Assembly: GCA_050699515.1 (NCBI GenBank)
Contig: JBOHFF010000134.1
Span: 1-64,000 of the forward strand
Reading direction: 5' to 3'
DNA: 64,000 nt
Source: GCA-003244245 sp050699515
Lineage (GTDB): Bacteria; Actinomycetota; Actinomycetes; Mycobacteriales; Pseudonocardiaceae
The position numbers were made by a program, and so were the translations under genes. This document shows positions 26,523 through 34,624 of the stretch, piece by piece. The notes beneath the pieces were generated by a model, which saw only the letters and a list, made by a program, of their open reading frames with translations, ran no database searches and was not told where the DNA came from. The stretch's first letter is position 1. Each line of letters opens with the position of its first letter.

Positions 26523-26937
26523 GGCCGGTGCACACCTCGATGTGTCAGGCGCGTCGGGTTGCGCCGGCGCGCTCATGCGGTTGTCGCGACGGGCCGGGTT
26601 GGACCGCCGCCCTGGCGCCAGGCCGACGGCCGGACCCCGTGCAATCCGTAGACCGCAACAAGGACCGCCGACCGCCGAGACCCCGTAGGGCACAGCGCTG
26701 GCACGCGAAGTCGACCCGCAAGCGAGCCGCCCCTGCAGTGTACGGCGTGCTGATCGCCGACCCCCGCGACCCCCACCATCGGCGCGTTCTGGATGCAGAC
26801 TGCTGTTCTCGGGACAGGAATTACCGCGTTCTGCATCCAGAAGGCGCGGTGGGCGGCGCTGTCCACAGGGACCCCGTTGTCCACAGGGGTTGACAACGGG
26901 GGTCGCTGTGGGGGGTGGATACAGGCAGGGTGGCGGG
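26523..26937. other. Intergenic region upstream of rpsB and the M23 peptidase
   Basis: About 415 bp holds no convincing gene; the open frames here are extensions of others. It must carry the divergent promoters for rpsB (leftward) and the peptidase (rightward). The only structured part is the 54-bp palindromic element at 26788-26841. TTGTCCACAGGGGTTGACAA around 26876-26895 contains a short inverted repeat (TTGTC...GACAA). Confidence 0.5.
26788..26841 (+). repeat. 54-bp palindromic dispersed element, copy A
   Basis: The element begins TCTGGATGCAGACTGC and ends GCGTTCTGCATCCAGA; the 13 bases at 26787-26799 are the exact reverse complement of 26830-26842. A second copy lies on the other strand at 62439-62492. 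Read in the same direction the two align without gaps over 54 bases with 39 identities, highest at the ends and at ATTACCGCG. This suggests a REP- or MITE-like intergenic family. Confidence 0.65.
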
Positions 26938-27555
26938 GTGTCTCGGATGCTGATCTGCGGTGTGCTCGTGGCGGTGCTGGCCGGTGGGCCTGTGGTAGTC
27001 ACCAGCTCGGGCGCTCGACCCGTCCATGCGATCCCTACCGGTCTGGTGGTCCTGGCCGGACCGGGCGACGAGCTCGGCCAGCCGCCCCGGCGACAGTTCG
27101 GCTGGCCACTTTCCGGGTCCCCGACCGTGGTTCGGGCCTTCCGTCCTCCGGAGTTCCAGTTCGGCCCGGGTCATCGCGGTGTCGACCTGGCTGCGGAGAC
27201 CGGTGCACCGGTGCTCGCGGCCGGCGCCGGCACGGTGGTGTTCGCCGGGATGGTGGCCGGGCGCGGTGTGGTATCCCTGGGCCATCCCGGCGGGCTGCGT
27301 ACGACGTATGAACCGGTGTCCCCGACGGTGGCCGCCGGCGATCAGGTATCCAGGGGTGAGCAGATCGGTACCACTGCACCCGGCCACGCGGGCTGTCCCC
27401 TCACGGTGTGCCTGCACTGGGGTGCCTTCCGTGGGCCAGCACGAGGGGAGGCGAGCCCAACTGATCAGGGCAGGGAGTACCTGGACCCGCTGCGGTTGAT
27501 CGTCGCCGCTCGGGTGCGCCTGCTGCCGATCGAGGACCTGCCGGATCACCCGTGA
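26938..27555 (+). CDS. Secreted M23-family (LytM-like) peptidase
   Basis: A zinc endopeptidase fold that cuts peptidoglycan cross-bridges or regulates such enzymes. From the GTG at 26938 a Sec signal peptide runs MSRMLICGVLVAVLAGG to about VHA. The M23 motifs are GHRGVDLAA (zinc His and Asp) and CLHWGAF for the HxH site. In that last motif the first His is replaced by Cys (VCLHWG), as in some actinobacterial members, so activity could be altered. The orthologue by position is Rv2891. It converges with whiG, leaving nine bases between stops. ATG 26947 is another possible start. Confidence 0.85.
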   Translation: MSRMLICGVLVAVLAGGPVVVTSSGARPVHAIPTGLVVLAGPGDELGQPPRRQFGWPLSGSPTVVRAFRPPEFQFGPGHRGVDLAAETGAPVLAAGAGTVVFAGMVAGRGVVSLGHPGGLRTTYEPVSPTVAAGDQVSRGEQIGTTAPGHAGCPLTVCLHWGAFRGPARGEASPTDQGREYLDPLRLIVAARVRLLPIEDLPDHP

Positions 27556-27564
27556 AGCGCGTCC

Positions 27565-28440
27565 TCAACCGGCGGAGGCTTCCAGCATCTTGCTGCGGAG
27601 CCGGAGCACCGCCCTGGTGTGCAGCTGGCATACCCGGGACTCGGTGACACCGAGTACCCGGCCGATCTCGGCCAGCGTGAGGTTCTCGAAGTAATAGAGC
27701 GACACCACCACCCGATCCCGATCGGTGAGCTGCGAGACCGCTTGGGCAAGCAGCCGCCTGCTCTCCACCGAATCGAGCAGAGCCTGCGGTTCCTCCGCGG
27801 TCTCATCGGGTAGCGTCTCGGCGATCGACGTGCCACCTCGGCCGACCGCGATGAGCTCATCCAGGGCGATCACGCTGGTCAGCTGCAGCTGTGCATAGAG
27901 GTCCCGCAACTCGGGGACCGTGATTCCGAGTTCTGCCGCCACCTCGGCATCGGTGGCCGAACGCTGCAGCCGGGTCTCCAGACGTTCCAGCGCACGCTCC
28001 ACCTCGCGGGCCCGGCTGCGCACCGTGCGAGGCACCCAGTCCTGGGCGCGCAACTCGTCCAGGATCGCGCCCCGGATCCGCTGCATCGCATAGGTCTCGA
28101 ACTTCAGACCCCGCTCGGGCTCGAACCGGTCGATCGCCTCCCACAAGCCGAACACACCCGATTGCACCAGGTCGGCGATGTCCACATGAGCGGGCAACCC
28201 GGTGCCGACTCGACCCGCCACGTACTTGACCAACGGCGCGTAGTGCAGCACCAAACGATCGCGCAGGGTTGCGTCGCGATCCCGCCCGTAGGCCTGCCAT
28301 AACGCGACGATGCCCGTTTCCACGTCCGATGTCCCGGCGTCGGCGCTCCAGCGGCCCGCGGCGACATCGGCGGGGTGGACAGCGGTCAGGACGCGGTCAC
28401 AACCCCCGGAATGCTCAGGAACGGGGGTGGCTCCGGTCAT
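27565..28440 (-). CDS. whiG: RNA polymerase sigma factor, WhiG/FliA family
   Basis: The 291-residue protein has sigma regions 2 (YAPLVKYVAGRVGTGLPAHVDIADLVQSGVFGLWEAI, shown only in part here as LVQSGVFGLWEAI), 3 (RSATDAEVAAELGI) and 4 (LTDRDRVVVSLYYFENLTLAEIG). This is the pattern of the flagellar/sporulation sigma WhiG, which in Streptomyces commits aerial hyphae to sporulate and which is encoded near rpsB. M. tuberculosis lacks it, so its presence argues for a filamentous or sporulating host. The gene overlaps the end of xerC by 26 bases. Confidence 0.92.
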   Translation of the reverse strand: MTGATPVPEHSGGCDRVLTAVHPADVAAGRWSADAGTSDVETGIVALWQAYGRDRDATLRDRLVLHYAPLVKYVAGRVGTGLPAHVDIADLVQSGVFGLWEAIDRFEPERGLKFETYAMQRIRGAILDELRAQDWVPRTVRSRAREVERALERLETRLQRSATDAEVAAELGITVPELRDLYAQLQLTSVIALDELIAVGRGGTSIAETLPDETAEEPQALLDSVESRRLLAQAVSQLTDRDRVVVSLYYFENLTLAEIGRVLGVTESRVCQLHTRAVLRLRSKMLEASAG

Positions 28441-29365
28441 GGATCGCCTTCAGTCTCTCGACAGTGACATGCGTGTAGAGCTGCGTGGTCGCGAGCGTAG
28501 CGTGACCGAGTAACTCCTGAACGGTACGAAGATCTGCGCCCCCTTCGAGGAGGTGAGTTGCGGCACTGTGCCGCAGTCCGTGCGGACCCATGTTCGCCGC
28601 ACCCGGCACCGCGCCGACCGCATCGTGCACGACGGTGCGGATGATCCGCTGATCGACCCGCCGACCGCGCGCCCCCAAAAACACCGCCGCCGCCGAATGG
28701 GGACCCGCGAGAACCGGGCGTCCTTCGTCGAGCCAGCGGAGCACGGCTCGTTGCGCCGGCAGTCCGAAGGGCACCGCGCGTTCCTTGGCGCCCTTGCCGA
28801 GGACCCGCACGAGTCGCCGTTCCTGGTCGAGGTCACCCAGGTCCAGACCGCAGAGTTCGGCAACCCGGATACCGGTCGCATACAGCAGCTCGACCGCTGC
28901 GTGATCACGTAGCGCAATCGGATCCGCCTGCGCGGCACCGCGTTGCGCGGCGTGCAGTGCCGCGGCGGCCTGCTCCGGGTGCAGCACAGCAGGCAGTGCC
29001 CGTTGCGGTCGCGGTGCGACCAGCCGCAGCCCAGGGTCGCTGCTCAGCCCACCGTTTCGGGTCGCCCAGGCGGTGAAGACCCGGGCGGCCGCAGCCCGTC
29101 GGGCCAGTGTGCTGCGCCGGTGTCCGTCCCGATGTTGGGCCCCCAGCCAGCCGCGCAGCAGCGGCAGGTCCAACTCCGCGAGATCGTGGTGGCCCGAGTC
29201 CACCAGATACTGGAGCAATGCGGTGACATCGCCACGGTAAGCCCGTACGGTGTGCGTCGAGAGCCCCCGCACCGACCGCAGATGAGCCGCGAAACGCTCC
29301 CGGTAGTCGGCCAAGCCCGCCGGCAGCGACTCGGATGCCAGCCGCTCCTCCCGCACCCGCAGCAC
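28415..29365 (-). CDS. xerC: Tyrosine recombinase XerC
   Basis: The protein resolves chromosome dimers at dif with XerD and FtsK. It has the SAM-like N-terminal domain (FAAHLRSVRGLSTHTVRAY) and the catalytic domain with Arg in GIRVAELC, Lys in GKGAKER, HGLRHSAATH, and H/Y in LGHATLATTQLYTHV. All catalytic residues are present. The GTG at 29365 with GAAGG upstream is preferred; the frame extends to a TTG at 29392. It sits between dprA and whiG in the conserved order. Confidence 0.92.
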   Translation of the reverse strand: MLRVREERLASESLPAGLADYRERFAAHLRSVRGLSTHTVRAYRGDVTALLQYLVDSGHHDLAELDLPLLRGWLGAQHRDGHRRSTLARRAAAARVFTAWATRNGGLSSDPGLRLVAPRPQRALPAVLHPEQAAAALHAAQRGAAQADPIALRDHAAVELLYATGIRVAELCGLDLGDLDQERRLVRVLGKGAKERAVPFGLPAQRAVLRWLDEGRPVLAGPHSAAAVFLGARGRRVDQRIIRTVVHDAVGAVPGAANMGPHGLRHSAATHLLEGGADLRTVQELLGHATLATTQLYTHVTVERLKAIHDRSHPRS

Positions 29366-29483
29366 GCTGCGCCTTCGAGGGCGCCACGTCAAGCACCGCC
29401 ACGCCCCAGGTGTCGGGGAATACTCGATGAAGACGCGGCGACAGGTGTCCTATTTGCGTTTACCAGGAGGCTCATCAGAGCGA

Positions 29484-30716
29484 TTAACGGCCGGGCATCC
29501 CAGGCACTTCGGCGCCTGACCTTCGCCCTCGTGAGGGTGGTGCCGTATGGGTCGGCACCCCAAGCCCCGAAGGGGTGTCGGGGAATATCCGGTGCCACCC
29601 GCTGACACCGCACCCCACCACGCCGGCTAACTCCAGCAACGGCAGCGCGGCGCGCACCCGGTGCAATGGCACGCCCGATTCGCGCACCAACTGCTCAGGA
29701 TGTCGGGAAGCCCGGGCGGGCAACGCCTCGTAGACGGCCAGCAGCTCCGGGCTCAGCCCGTCAGTGCGCAGGCGCGGGGTGCTCAACGGCGGCGCAAGGT
29801 CCGCGCCGATCCGGCCTACCGCCTCCATCACCTCCGCCACCCGAGTGACCAGCACCGCCTGCTCGTCGCGTACCAGCAGGTGGCAGCCGACCGAGAGCGC
29901 TGAGGTGACCGGACCCGGCACCGCCATCACCACCCGCCCCAGCGCGGCCGCGACGGTGGCGGTTCGTCGGGCGCCGCTGCGCGCCCCGGCCTCGACCACC
30001 ACAGTGCCGGCGGCGAACGCGGCAATCAAGCGGTTGCGGACAAGGAAGCGGTGACGCGCCGGCCGGACACCCGGTGGGTACTCACTGACCACCACGCCGC
30101 TCGCGGCGATCCGATCCAGAAGCCCGTGGTGGCCTGCGGGATAAACCCGATCCAGCCCGCAGGCCTGCACCGCGACGGTACAGCCCTCGGCGGCCAGCGC
30201 GCCCCGATGCGCGGCACCATCGATGCCGAACGCGGCGCCGGAGACCACCGCGAATCCACTTTCGGCGAGCCCGTACCCGAACTCGGCGGCGACGTGCTCA
30301 CCGTATCCGGTCGCGGCCCGGGCACCCACCACCGCCACCGCCCGCTCACCGAGCCCGTCGAGACCGACGGCTCCGCGTATCCACAGCGCCACGGGAGCCC
30401 GCCAGCGCTCATCGGCCTGGGCAGCAGGAGTGGCGAAGCAGCCCAGCGCCCCGGTGGGCCATTCGGGGTCCTCGGGAATCACCAGCCGGCCGCCGAGCGC
30501 GGCGATCGCCGACAGGTCAGCCTCGGCCCGATCATCGTCTCGGCGGGCCGCTGTCTCCGCGGCCACCCGGTCGGACACCGCGCCAGCGGCCACTAGCCGG
30601 GCCGTCCGTACCGGACCGATCTCCTCGATCAGCTCCGACAACGCCGGAGCCGGTGGCTCGGCCACCCTGCTGAGGTAGGCCCGGGCCCGGCGCAGCTCAC
30701 GATCCCCCGGCCTCAT
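29484..30716 (-). CDS. dprA: DNA-processing protein DprA
   Basis: DprA loads RecA onto incoming single-stranded DNA during transformation. The 410-residue protein has an N-terminal helical region, the Rossmann-like domain with VAVVGARAATGYGEHVA, VVSGAAFGIDGAAH, GLDRVYPAGH and FLVRNRLIAAF, and a C-terminal winged helix (HPEQLVRESGVPLHRVRAALPLLELAGVV). The tail after about residue 385 is variable. Its ATG overlaps the comM stop (ATGA). With comM and yraN it forms a conserved block. Confidence 0.94.
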   Translation of the reverse strand: MRPGDRELRRARAYLSRVAEPPAPALSELIEEIGPVRTARLVAAGAVSDRVAAETAARRDDDRAEADLSAIAALGGRLVIPEDPEWPTGALGCFATPAAQADERWRAPVALWIRGAVGLDGLGERAVAVVGARAATGYGEHVAAEFGYGLAESGFAVVSGAAFGIDGAAHRGALAAEGCTVAVQACGLDRVYPAGHHGLLDRIAASGVVVSEYPPGVRPARHRFLVRNRLIAAFAAGTVVVEAGARSGARRTATVAAALGRVVMAVPGPVTSALSVGCHLLVRDEQAVLVTRVAEVMEAVGRIGADLAPPLSTPRLRTDGLSPELLAVYEALPARASRHPEQLVRESGVPLHRVRAALPLLELAGVVGCGVSGWHRIFPDTPSGLGVPTHTAPPSRGRRSGAEVPGMPGR

Positions 30717-32221
30717 GCCGCACTCCGATCCCGCAGCCCCATCGCGGCGGACACATCCTCGAGCTCTGGTCGATCCCGCCCCGCCAGATCGGCCATCGTC
30801 CAGGCCAGCCGCAACGTGCGGTCCGCTCCCCGGGCAGTCACCAGGCCCCGATGCAGTGCGACCTCGATGGGTTCGGTCACCGCCCGCGATAGCCGGAACC
30901 GGCGCCGCAAGACCGGACCGGGCACCTCAGCGTTGGTGCTCCAACCAGTGCCCACCCATCGCGCCCTGGCGGCAGCGCGGGCCTGAACCACCCGCTCCCG
31001 CACCGCCGCGGAGCTCTCCGGCTCGGCGTCGGCGGCGCCCATGTACTTCACCGGGCGCATCGCCACCCGCACGTCCACCCGATCCAGCAACGGACCGGAC
31101 AACCGACCCAGATAACGCCTACGGGCAGCCGGAGCACAGACACAATCCCGCTCATCCGCAGGCGCGCACGGGCACGGGTTGGCCGCCAGCACCAGCTGGC
31201 AACGCGCCGGGTAGTGCACCACCCCGTCCCGGCGGGCCAACCGGACCTCACCATCCTCCAACGGAGTCCGCAACGCCTCCAGCGACCGCGGCCCGAACTC
31301 AGCGACCTCATCGAGGAACAGCACCCCGCGGTGGGCTCGGCTCACCGCGCCCGGCTTAGCCATTCCCGAACCGCCACCCACCAATGCAGCCACCGAGCTG
31401 GTGTGGTGCGGCGCGACGAACGGCGGTAGCGTGATCAGCGGCGTGTCCGAGGCGAGCAGACCGGCCACCGAGTGCACCGCGGTCACCTCGAGCGCTTCGG
31501 AGTCGGTGAGCGCTGGCAGCAACCCGACCATCCGCTGGGCGAGCATGGTCTTGCCCGTCCCGGGTGGCCCAGTGAGCAGTAGATGGTGGCCACCCGCAGC
31601 GGCGACCTCCACCGCCCAGCGGGCATCACCCTGTCCCAGTACGTCGGCGAGGTCCGGGACCGTGGGCAACAGTGCCGGGCTTGGCGGGCCGGGACGGGTC
31701 AGCACGGTGCCGTCCTGGAACCAGGCCAGGACATCCTTGAGGTGGGCCGCGCCGTACACCCGCACACCGTCGACCAGTGCCGCCTCGGCGAGCGAGGCGC
31801 TCGGCACCACCACCTGCTCGATCCCCACCCTGCGCGCCGCAAGGACCGCAGGCAAGACCCCCCGGACCGGACGCAACCGGCCATCCAGAGCCAGCTCACC
31901 GATCAGGACCAGTCCCCGGAGCCGATCGGCTGGGATCCGGCCATCGGCCGCCAGTAGAGCGCACGCGATGGCGAGGTCATAGCTACTCCCGACCTTGGGC
32001 AAGGTGGCAGGCGAGAGCGCGAGGGTCATCCGGCGCGGCGGCCAGCGCCGGCCCGAGTTGAGCACCGCGGCCCGTACCCGGTCCCGAGCCTCGGACAGGG
32101 AGGTATCGGGCAGGCCCACCATCTGCAAACCCGGTAGGCCGGGACCGATGTGGGCCTCGATCTCCACAAGGACGCCGTCGACTCCGTGTAGCGCCACCGC
32201 CCAGGCGCTGGCCAGCGCCAT
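30713..32221 (-). CDS. comM: YifB/ComM-family Mg-chelatase-like ATPase
   Basis: ComM is a hexameric helicase that promotes branch migration of transformed DNA. From the ATG at 32221 it has 502 residues: the N-terminal lon-protease-like fold (EIEAHIGPGLPGLQMVGLPD), Walker A GPPGTGKTMLA, Walker B VLFLDEVAEF, and the cysteine-rich patch NPCPCAPADERDCVCAP. The start overlaps the yraN stop by one base. An upstream ATG/GTG extension to 32254 is unlikely. Confidence 0.93.
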   Translation of the reverse strand: MALASAWAVALHGVDGVLVEIEAHIGPGLPGLQMVGLPDTSLSEARDRVRAAVLNSGRRWPPRRMTLALSPATLPKVGSSYDLAIACALLAADGRIPADRLRGLVLIGELALDGRLRPVRGVLPAVLAARRVGIEQVVVPSASLAEAALVDGVRVYGAAHLKDVLAWFQDGTVLTRPGPPSPALLPTVPDLADVLGQGDARWAVEVAAAGGHHLLLTGPPGTGKTMLAQRMVGLLPALTDSEALEVTAVHSVAGLLASDTPLITLPPFVAPHHTSSVAALVGGGSGMAKPGAVSRAHRGVLFLDEVAEFGPRSLEALRTPLEDGEVRLARRDGVVHYPARCQLVLAANPCPCAPADERDCVCAPAARRRYLGRLSGPLLDRVDVRVAMRPVKYMGAADAEPESSAAVRERVVQARAAARARWVGTGWSTNAEVPGPVLRRRFRLSRAVTEPIEVALHRGLVTARGADRTLRLAWTMADLAGRDRPELEDVSAAMGLRDRSAA

Positions 32222-32601
32222 CAGAAAGCACCCTGCAGGTGCTCCACGGTGCACGGCCCCTCAGGCGGGCACAGCACCGCCAGCACGTCGAAGCGCACTT
32301 CGCACCAGCCCACCCGGTAGGTCCGCAGCCACTCCGCCGCGACTCGCCTGATTCTGGCGGCCTTCGCCGATGTCACGCCCTCGGCGGGTTCCCCGTAGCC
32401 GGTGCCCGACCGGGTCTTGACCTCACAGACAACCAGTCGCACACCGTCCGTTGCGACCAGGTCGACCTCACCGTCGCGGCACCGCCAGTTGCGCGAGAGC
32501 ACCACGAGTCCGGTGACTGCCAGGTACTGCGCCGCCAACTCCTCACCCCGCCTGCCCAGCTCGCCCTTGCGGCGATCCGCCGCCCGCGCCGTCGTCTCCA
32601 C
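32221..32601 (-). CDS. YraN/UPF0102-family endonuclease-like protein
   Basis: The 126-residue product has the Holliday-junction-resolvase-like fold of the UPF0102 family: GRRGEELAAQYL, then the nuclease-type core DGEVDLVATDG and VVCEVKTRSG. The GTG at 32601 with GGGGAGG five bases upstream fits the usual length; the open frame to 32685 crosses a tandem duplication. It is co-transcribed with comM and dprA. The biological role is unproven. Confidence 0.87.
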   Translation of the reverse strand: METTARAADRRKGELGRRGEELAAQYLAVTGLVVLSRNWRCRDGEVDLVATDGVRLVVCEVKTRSGTGYGEPAEGVTSAKAARIRRVAAEWLRTYRVGWCEVRFDVLAVLCPPEGPCTVEHLQGAF

Positions 32602-32619
32602 CTCGACCTCCCCGTTCTT

Positions 32620-32649
32620 ACAGTGATCTCCGGAACAGTGATCTCCGGA
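32620..32649. repeat. 15-bp tandem duplication before yraN
   Basis: The unit ACAGTGATCTCCGGA occurs twice in tandem (32620-32634 and 32635-32649). It lies just upstream of the chosen yraN start, within the region where a longer reading frame is open, and so would add five residues if translation began earlier. Confidence 0.8.
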
Positions 32650-32837
32650 CCCAGGCTGCCGAGTCGAGCCGACGCCGTCGAACAAGCACAGTCGTGCCTG
32701 TGGACAACAGGGGTGGGTGTGGATAACTGGAGCGCCTAGGAGGCCACTGAATAATCGGCGTGTCGTTCAGGTGTGTGGTCGCTGAGCTGGGAGAATAGGT
32801 TTGAGCTTCCCCCCGTAGCACGGACACCCGACCTGAG

Positions 32838-33158
32838 ATGGCTTCGGCCATCAGGAAGGATGCCGCCGTGCCTCCACCTCACCCTGCCGAGTTCCGTCGT
32901 CGCGCCGTTGAGTTGGCCCGTCAGCGGTCCAAACCGATCGCTGAGTTGGCGAAGGATCTTGATATCAGTGAGTCGTGCCTGCGGAATTGGGTGGCTCAGG
33001 CTGATGTCGACGAGAATGGGAGCCAGACGCGGCTGAGTAGTGCCGAGAAAAAGGAGCTGGCTGAGCTGCGCAAGGATAAGCGCAGACTCGAACTCGAGGT
33101 GGAGATCCTGAAGCGGGCGGCAGCGCACTTCGCCCGGGAGAATGTTCTCCCAAATTGA
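32838..33158 (+). CDS. IS3-family transposase OrfA
   Basis: The 106-residue protein has the helix-turn-helix of IS3 OrfA (PAEFRRRAVELARQ, KPIAELAKDLDISESCLRNWV) and a leucine-zipper-like coiled coil (KKELAELRKDKRRLELEVEIL). It binds the IS ends and normally joins OrfB by -1 frameshifting. The frame is intact and ends just before the OrfB frame opens. A start at the GTG near 32868 is also possible. Confidence 0.88.
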   Translation: MASAIRKDAAVPPPHPAEFRRRAVELARQRSKPIAELAKDLDISESCLRNWVAQADVDENGSQTRLSSAEKKELAELRKDKRRLELEVEILKRAAAHFARENVLPN

Positions 33159-33163
33159 TCTAG

Positions 33164-34051
33164 GCGCTGGTCCGTGAACTCGCCGATGACGATATTGATG
33201 TCGCGGTGGCCTGCCGGGTATTGGAGATGTCACGATCAGGATATCACGACTGGATTTCCCGCCCCGTATCCCCACGCCACCAAGAGGACGAGCTATTACT
33301 GAAGCACATTAAACAGATTCACGTCGACTCCCGCGAAACGTATGGTTCACCGCGGGTCCACGCCGAGATGACACTGGGCTCGGGCTGGGGGGTGAACCTC
33401 AAGCGGGTTGCCCGGCTGATGCGCCAGGCCGGTATTTAGGGCCTCTACCGGCGGCGACGCCGCGGCTGTACCGTCCGCGACCTGGACGCCCAACCCAGCT
33501 CGGACCTGGTCAACCGTGACTTCACTGTCACCGAGCCGAACAGGCTGTGGGTTACCGACATCACCGAACACCCCACCAGGGAAGGCACCGTGTATTGCGC
33601 GGCGGTGATGGATGCCTATTCCCGGCTCATCGTCGGCTGGTCCATCGCCGAGCACATGCGCACCGAACTCGTCACGGACGCACTCAGCATGGCCGTCATC
33701 CGCCGCCAACCCGATAAACAACCTGGCGACAAGAAAACGATACTACACTCCGACCAGGGTTCGCAATACACCTCGTGGGCCTTCGGTCAACGCCTGCGCG
33801 CCAGTGGACTCCTCGCCTCTATGGGCACCGTCGGCGACTGTTACGGCAATGCCATGATGGAATCCTTCTGGGGCACGATGCAACTCGAGCTGCTCGACAC
33901 GAAAGACTGGCAGACACGCGACGAGCTTGCCAACACCATCTTCGAGTGAATAAAATGCTGGTACAACCCGAAACGTCGCCATTCCAGCATAGGAATGCAC
34001 AGTCCCGCCACCTTCGAAACCCGCCACACCAGGCCAGACCAAGATCACTGA
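33164..34051 (+). pseudogene. IS3-family transposase OrfB, interrupted by two stop codons
   Basis: The frame reads an HTH_21 region (VACRVLEMSRSGYHDW) and an integrase core: first Asp in RLWVTDITE, second in LHSDQGSQYTS, then the Glu in MMESFWGTMQLE, and the C-terminal WYNPKRRHSSIG. A TAG at 33437-33439 and a TGA at 33947-33949 break it; the TGA takes the place of the tryptophan usual in E-W-I. Both can arise by single transitions. In the -1 frame a TAG at 33161-33163 also precedes the OrfB frame, which may block the normal fusion. The true last stop is at 34049-34051. Confidence 0.85.
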
Positions 34052-34143
34052 CCCCACACCGGAGGTGTCCGTGCTACGGGGGGAACCTCAGTTGTCGATA
34101 TGAAGTCCGTAAGGCTCCCTACGCGCTGGTCGGCTCTAGACAA

Positions 34144-34158
34144 TTGATATGATATCAA
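34144..34158. promoter_or_regulatory. 15-bp perfect palindrome in AT-rich DNA
   Basis: TTGATATGATATCAA reads the same on both strands around a central base. It lies right of the insertion sequence, downstream of the small gene at 34224, in a locally AT-rich patch. It could be an operator or a leftover site from a mobile element; nothing beside it decides. Confidence 0.3.
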
Positions 34159-34223
34159 ACGGTGAGGTACCTGTCACCGGCCGCACGATTCTGTGATTCA
34201 CATTTTTGCGACGCGGCACCGGG

Positions 34224-34481
34224 TCACGAAGACTTGAGATCTCGCTGCGCTGCGTCAGTGATCAGCTTGCGGCGCTGGTCCTCGGACACACCGTTGCCCC
34301 GTAGGATCCGGTCCCAGGCTCGGGCGCGCAGGATCCGCGCACCGGTACGGGTCAGCTTCAGCACCAGCCAGGTGACGGGGATCAGAGGCGCCAGCCACGC
34401 GCGCTCCAGGAGCGCCTGCACAACCTGCGCCGTCGACACTGCGGTCTCCCGAAGGAACATAGCCCACCATTTGGTGGCCAA
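34224..34481 (-). CDS. Small protein of unknown function
   Basis: An 85-residue reading frame starts at a TTG (34481), with an ATG at 34460 as a shorter choice. It has a hydrophobic stretch (WLAPLIPVTWLVLKL) that could be one transmembrane segment, then a basic part (RILRARAWDRILRG) and a polar tail. It lies 143 bp downstream of the HTH-TPR regulator gene on the same strand and may be its partner. No family is recognised. Confidence 0.45.
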   Translation of the reverse strand: MATKWWAMFLRETAVSTAQVVQALLERAWLAPLIPVTWLVLKLTRTGARILRARAWDRILRGNGVSEDQRRKLITDAAQRDLKSS

Positions 34482-34624
34482 TTTCCTTCGAGATCGCCTC
34501 CCCTGCGGGGAAGATATGATTTGCCAGTAACGATGTCAAGCACCATAGGAAGCAACAGTTGCAACCGGACAAGCGGTATCGCAAACTTAACGTAGCGCCG
34601 CTTAACACACGGTAACACTGTCAC

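Larger units (their letters stand above)
32802..34090 (+). mobile_element. IS3-family insertion sequence, complete ends, inactive transposase
   Basis: The 1289-bp element is bounded by 27-bp terminal inverted repeats, 32802-32828 (starting TGAGCTTCC) and 34064-34090 (ending GGGGAACCTCA), which match at 26 of 27 positions. It is flanked on both sides by GTT (32799-32801 and 34091-34093), a 3-bp target duplication typical of IS3 elements. It encodes OrfA and, in the -1 frame, OrfB with a DDE integrase core. OrfB has two internal stops, so the copy is probably immobile without help. It interrupts the conserved yraN to DUF2469 stretch. Confidence 0.92.

Noticed and set aside
33437..33949. Stop-codon recoding in the IS3 orfB
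   Set aside because: Two different stop codons plus a third before the frame fit ordinary decay; no recoding signal is visible.
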